64,000 nt of DNA, taken from assembly GCA_001414485.1 (NCBI GenBank), contig LLEY01000003.1:248001-312000 (forward strand). The letters are read 5' to 3'. A model generated the notes under the pieces. That model worked only from the letters and a program-made list of their open reading frames with translations. It was not told the DNA's origin and ran no database searches. Position numbers and translations under genes: made by a program. Position 1 is the stretch's first letter, and each line of letters begins with the position of its first letter. This stretch comes from Calycina herbarum (Eukaryota > Ascomycota > Leotiomycetes > Helotiales > Pezizellaceae). Below, in pieces: positions 59,365 through 64,000 of this stretch.

Positions 59365-59737
59365 ATGTTCGACTTCGACTGGCCCGCGGGGATCATGGCA
59401 AACACTTGTTGTCCCCTTCCGCTTTGTGTATTGGCGCTTCCGCTCTTCCTCCTCTTTGAATCTTTCTCGTCAAATCCGAGGACGCTGCTTCGATTGTTTC
59501 CTAGGTCACATCAGCCCTTGTTTTCTTCCTTCCATTCCTTCATGGTATCCTTTGATACTGGGCGAGCTACTTTATCCCTGTTGGACCCCTCCACAGCAGT
59601 ATGGTATCAATACACTTGTGGGTGCAATTCGCATTGTTCCCTTCGACATCCTAGATGGATTTATCATTGCCTCGACCGGCCATTATCGTTTGGATCGGCT
59701 ATTTAGGTTTAGACTTGCGGTGATTGCAATCGGTTGA
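59365..59737 (+). pseudogene. Remnant of an MFS efflux transporter
   Basis: Three consecutive frames together resemble the second half of a drug:H+ antiporter. LALPLFLLFESF lies near 59430-59465. Next comes VTSALVFFLPFLHGIL, a TGA stop, then YWASYFIPV near 59505-59580. QQYGINTLVGAIRIVPFDIL and GFIIASTGHYR lie near 59600-59690. The order matches fungal MFS pumps, where the helix after a ..FF..F.HGIL..WA.YF.PVYFQ segment leads to a SG.N.L...I..VPF block. At least two frameshifts and one stop are present, and the rest of the gene is missing. Confidence 0.6.
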
Positions 59738-60676
59738 TTTAGCGTACTCGACCAGTACTCCTCCTGCCAGATTAGTCTTCCTTCAGATTGTACTCGCTAT
59801 ATGACCAAGTAGAGTCCTGATAGCTTTACAGCCTGCAATCTAAGTTCCTCTCGCAGAATCAGGGTTCGTGCAGAGTGTCGGATTCGTGTGTGGGGGGTAG
59901 CGATGCCGTCTGGCGTTTTTGAGAATAAATCTCTGGCACTTCTCGACCGCATCGCTGGCACCGTTATGCGAGAGGAGCCCCCTATATACATGCTTTCGAC
60001 GCTTATATTTCTTCGTTAGGTGGCGAGACACAGTCGCAGGTGTTCGTGGTGAGCCTGGAGCTGATATGGAAGGTTGGGCAGTTTGGGGTTTCGTGGCCTC
60101 TATTTTCCCGAAAGAAGTGGAATTGAGGGAATCTCTGGAGACAGCCTCTACGGGGTAGGTAAAACCAGGCCGATTTTGACGCCTGTGCGGCTGTCTATCT
60201 GAAGACTTTCGAACTTTCAAAAGACGTTGTAAAAATGTTAAAAAAATCTGGAAATGTTCTAGTAATTCTATTTAGTTACTGGCATACTTCTTGTATCTTT
60301 TCATACCCTTGGGGGGATAGGATATCGGGGTCTTATGCTAAACGCTGGGCTATTTAGCCGCCTGGAAACAGCCCCCGAAATTCTGATTCCTGTGCCATTT
60401 CTGTGCCCCCTTCCTGCGTATGTCCCATTGAAAGCACTGTAAGACTTATACTGATACACTGCCTAGGCTATAATTAGCTAACACCTCTCTTTATGATCTC
60501 TAACTCCGTCCCATTCCCGTTCGTGTCCTACCCTAATCTCACCACCCTCACTAGCGAAGCTTTCATCTAACCCGTCCTCAGACTCCTAGCTAAAGAAAGA
60601 ATATTATTTATTCTTGATGGAACTTCAACGATCTAGCTGGTTCGAGGCTGGTGGACCTGACGAAACAAAAACGTGA
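59738..60676. other. Intergenic, unclear
   Basis: Frames of 80-126 codons overlap on both strands at 59840-60220 without family motifs; none is called. Confidence 0.45.
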
Positions 60677-62640
60677 GTGAAAAGGAAGAGAGCCTGGCGT
60701 TCAAAAATTGAATGGTTGGGGATGCTGACTTCGAAAAAGCCAAGTGCTACCCCCACCTCAATCTCTCCTCAGGTCTCATCAACAATTCAAGAAAAAGCTA
60801 CGAACGACTCTCAGAATAGGGAAAAACGATGTTCGTGTTGCATCAACCAAGGAAGAATTGAAACAGCAAATAGAAGTCGATCCCCGTTTGATTGCGCAAC
60901 ATATTCTCGATGACACCTCCAAAGCACAGGACAATTATACAGTAGTTCGAAAGCATGGACGCAAAAAATCTGGACAACGGGCCCAGAAGTTCACTAAAGG
61001 GTTCAGCCAATTTGTTGGCGCATATTCCGGAATCATATATTTCATCAAGACAGCATCTGGGCCCTACGGGGAAATTGCATACCAAACTCTAGCTATTTTC
61101 CTCATTGTCCGTAATCTCTATTACTACCACAAATCTGACTGTATTCTGACATTTTCAAGGTTGTAGTGAACAAAACTAATAATGACGAGAAGATCACGGA
61201 TCTACTTGCGAAAGTCCTTTCCGAAATTAGAGAATTGGAAAGATATTTACCCGACTCAGACTATGAGAGTCTTGGTTTCCGAGGCTTACGAACAGGGGAT
61301 ATCTTTTTGCAGGGTTGCTTCTGAATATTTGACGCGCTTTTCAAGTAAGTCTCCATTGACTCTTCGTATAACAACTTCCAATTATTTTACACCAGAAAGG
61401 GTAGCAATGGCCATTATATCCCCACCATCTATGGGTATCGATAAGGCAGCTGCGCTGATACACAAAACACTGGCTGAGATCAATTCTGAAGCCATGTACA
61501 TACGGGCTCCATGGCCCATCACAGCATATCCAACAAGCAACCGAGCACCTCGGAGGAGAGGCCATCAGCTCCAATGAGGAACTCAAAGAGCTCCAGGCCC
61601 ATAACAAGAGAACAGAAGCCAACAATGATTTGCTACTAGCTTTATTGGGGGGACAAAGAGAACTGTTAAAAGAGCAGAGAGAGAAATTTTCAGCGTATAG
61701 AACGGAGGTCGAAGTTCCGAGTCTATGGACACGGGCAATGTTAGGAATCGTAACTAAAAAGCCGAATAGAACGTGTGCTACAAGGTGACAAGCAAAGACT
61801 GGAAGCCCTAGAAGATTTCCTCAGTGTAAGTTGTCCCAGATCTCCTTTTGGAAACTCAATACTGATGTTTAACCCAGGTAACATCTCCATCATCAGAAAC
61901 CAACGTTGATCAAACGAAGCGAACTCTCATGAAAGTATTTCCAAACTTACCAAGATACGTACCGCACCTCTCTGCCACAGGATAGATCCAAATGAACCGG
62001 AAAATGCTCCACGAAACCGAGTCATACCAAAATTGGGTCTCGTGTGCCGATCCATGTATGCTCTTTCTCCCTGGAAAAACTGCATTTGATGGTCGGCAGT
62101 ATAAACATTGGACTCACTCTTGGTTGTCACCCGCCGCAATTTACATCTCCCAAGATTCTTGCGCAAAAGGAGATCCCCGTTGCATTTTTCTCTTGCAGCT
62201 CTGGCATGGAAAGCAAGGAATTCTCAGTAAAGCCGCTCATATCATCTCTTGTTCTTCAAATCTTGAGAAGGCAACCTCAAAATACTTCGTGAGAAGGCAG
62301 TGCAACTTCACAGTGCTGCACAGAGCGAGCACTGGCAAAATACGGGGAATACACGGAAGCAAGTAAAGGCAAGGCCATTGTAAAGTTGCTGGGAGACGTA
62401 CTGGCAGCAGTCGAAGAACTCGGTACAACTTTTCTTGTATTGGACAGGCTTGATCAAGACGAAGGCAAATTTCAGTTACTTGATGGATGAACTTGTAAAC
62501 CTGGTGGGCGACCCTAATTACAACGTCAAGTTTGTTGTCATTGCAGATACTTGGACAGGAGGCGGGGAGTGGCACCCAGAATATTTGTCTGATGATAATA
62601 TCAGAATGGATCTTTATTTCATGCGCTAGGACTGGAATCA
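60677..62640 (+). pseudogene. Broken STAND/NLR-type gene (N-terminal half)
   Basis: Multi-frame remnant with the order of the N-terminal part of fungal STAND proteins. FSQFVGAYSGIIYFIKTASG and YGEIAYQTLAIFLI lie near 61000-61108. VVVNKTNNDEKI follows a short intron ending near 61161, and FPKLENWKDIYPTQTMRVLV (near 61214-61275) is in another frame. A Glu/Gln-rich helix (ELLKEQREKF) lies near 61660. Then come PCMLFLPGKTAFDGR and HSWLSPAAIYISQD (62050-62160). A later piece (LMDELVNLVGDPNYNVKFVV) near 62480 corresponds to the P-loop NTPase region. At least four frameshifts and stops separate the pieces. It is distinct in sequence type from the NACHT-ankyrin gene, so it is not a recent copy of it. 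Confidence 0.62.
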
Positions 62641-64000
62641 ATCGAAACTGACACATGTGGAGTTGTGCAAAGGAGAGCGACATCTTACATGGACTAGTTG
62701 AGCAATGCAGTTTATCTGGAGTATTTGCTAGGTTGGATTATGTGGCTGAGGAAGTACAGTAGTTTAAGCTTACAGGCGGTGGTGAACTAATAGACGAGTC
62801 CTCAATTTCTCGGGTTATTGGTAGATAACCTGCCAATAGCTGGACGTTTCCAAAATATGCCCACAAATACCAAGACTCATCATGAACATTTTTGAAGCTT
62901 TTTCCAGGTAAACCGAAACGAGCAATGCCTCCTCAAAGTAACAGTCAGATCCTTCAAAAAAAATAGCAGAACCCAACCACATCTCCATTCCGTCAAAACA
63001 ACGTGCCATATAAACATTTTGCTTTGCGAAAAATCGTTAATTTAACAAATACAAGCAACCGATTTTTCCAAACGTTCCACGCGGCATTCAAACGAGCGCA
63101 TCTCCATAACTTCTACACCATATCATCATCTTTCGGCTCTACTCTCACGGGCGAAGGGAGGGCAATACCAATCAATAACGAGGTGAGGTACACCAACGAA
63201 CTTCCCACCAACCAAGAATCAACTGTGACATACATCGCCTCCCTCCCTCCCTCCTCCCCATCGGACCTCCCACCTAGTACAACACCGAAAGAAAGAAAAA
63301 AAAGCCCATACCACAAACCCCCAAAGATCTACACCCCCGACCGCGATAGTGCTCCCCCTCCCTCGATCCCGGGAAGGAAAAGCCCCGAAAAAGCACGGCT
63401 TGGGTGAGTAAGTACAGAGCTTTTGTTCGACGTGAGATGCTCGACGATCGCAAAGAGGACACGTGTAAATCACGATTTCACCACTAAATCTTCTCTCTGG
63501 GGGATTCCAAAGAAAGGGGTTTTGATGTGGGCAACGGTCGCCGATGTAACTCGAGAAGATTGGAAACTTGGAAGACGAGCGGGGGAACTCGACATCCAAA
63601 TCCTTGGGTCTTAGTAAAATTGATCTCCCTTCACGAAAAATCCGATAAAAGTACCAAGCAATCTCGAGTACACCAAAGATTTCGGCCACTCGTTCAAAAA
63701 GACCCATGTGCCTTCCAGAGAAAGCCAAGGATGAAATAAATCCGATCCCGGGCATCTAGTATGCGGCGACTCAAGATCAAAAGAACAACCAATGTAGATC
63801 ACTGACCAAAAAAGGGAAAGCCACTTTCTCACTCCAACAACTTCCAAGTCATCGGGACACAAGTGGTACGATATCCCCTCTCCAAAAACCTTCCCCAAGC
63901 CGAAAATCCGCTTCACTTACTCCCCCTACCCCCAGCCTCACTGTCTCAAAGCCATAACAAACCGCTCAGCCCACGAGCGGTGTGCAACCAACAAAGGAAG
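62641..64000. other. Right edge, no firm gene
   Basis: A hairpin-like ATTGGTAGATAACCTGCCAAT lies near 62817. On the minus strand, 63440-63600 reads DRCPHQNPFLWNPP and TCPLCDRR, a Cys pattern that could be a zinc-binding exon, but no start or splice pattern supports it. At the very edge, 63938-64000 on the minus strand is an open 20-codon stretch ending in TGA (LPLLVAHRSWAERFVMALRQ). It could be the C-terminus of a gene lying to the right. Confidence 0.35.

Noticed and set aside
63219..63755. 178-codon minus-strand frame with CPHQ and CPLCDRR
   Set aside because: Possible zinc-binding exon, but the C-terminal half is low complexity and no gene model fits.

Overview
This window looks like nuclear DNA of a filamentous ascomycete (Pezizomycotina). 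The genes have short introns, mostly 47-60 bp, with GTAAGT-type donors and CTAAC/TACTAAC-like branch sites. One transposon carries C-to-T mutation typical of repeat-induced point mutation (RIP), and there are F-box-like, NACHT-ankyrin, GH5 glucanase and Meu6-like PH proteins of fungal type. The protein set is most like that of Leotiomycetes such as the Sclerotinia/Botrytis group, but that placement is inferred from memory of family styles. No rRNA, tRNA or CRISPR array was seen.

Layout. 1-761: 5' part of an AAA ATPase running off the left edge. 3337-4916: secreted exo-beta-1,3-glucanase (GH5). 7217-9940: seven-exon Ser/Pro-rich protein. 10.3-11.5 kb: very AT-rich block holding a MITE-like inverted-repeat element. 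14780-15768: lectin-like single-pass membrane protein. 20.3-23.4 kb: decaying or frame-broken coding sequence, with a 475-bp MITE at its 3' end. 24503-26268: Meu6-like PH-domain protein. 27.0-28.3 kb: Tc1/mariner element inactivated in a RIP-like way. 33616-35916: large protein with LRR-like and four-Cys segments. 36685-37597: four-helix membrane protein. 40196-41434: F-box-like protein. 42812-44279: five-exon unknown protein flanked by a diverged direct repeat. 46909-47914: F-box-type gene with a one-base frameshift.

The right third (48-63 kb) is the most distinctive part. It holds an intact NACHT-ankyrin NOD-like receptor (48084-51121), divergently paired with an N-terminally anchored membrane protein (51448-52871). 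Next come an MFS sugar transporter (54548-56204) and a SUR7/PalI-like membrane protein whose reading frame continues into a GIY-YIG-like nuclease domain (56631-58336). These are followed by the broken remains of an MFS efflux pump (59.4-59.7 kb) and of a second STAND/NLR-type gene (60.7-62.6 kb). This mix of intact and dying defence-type genes suggests birth-and-death turnover of fungal immune-type receptors.

The most unusual non-genic signal is a short degenerate repeat with core GGACAAT. It fills the three longest repeat-bearing introns (138, 234 and 263 bp), a leader and a 3' flank, and is related to a longer dispersed repeat present in three copies. All gene models were spliced by eye from the sequence; exon joins are given in each entry.
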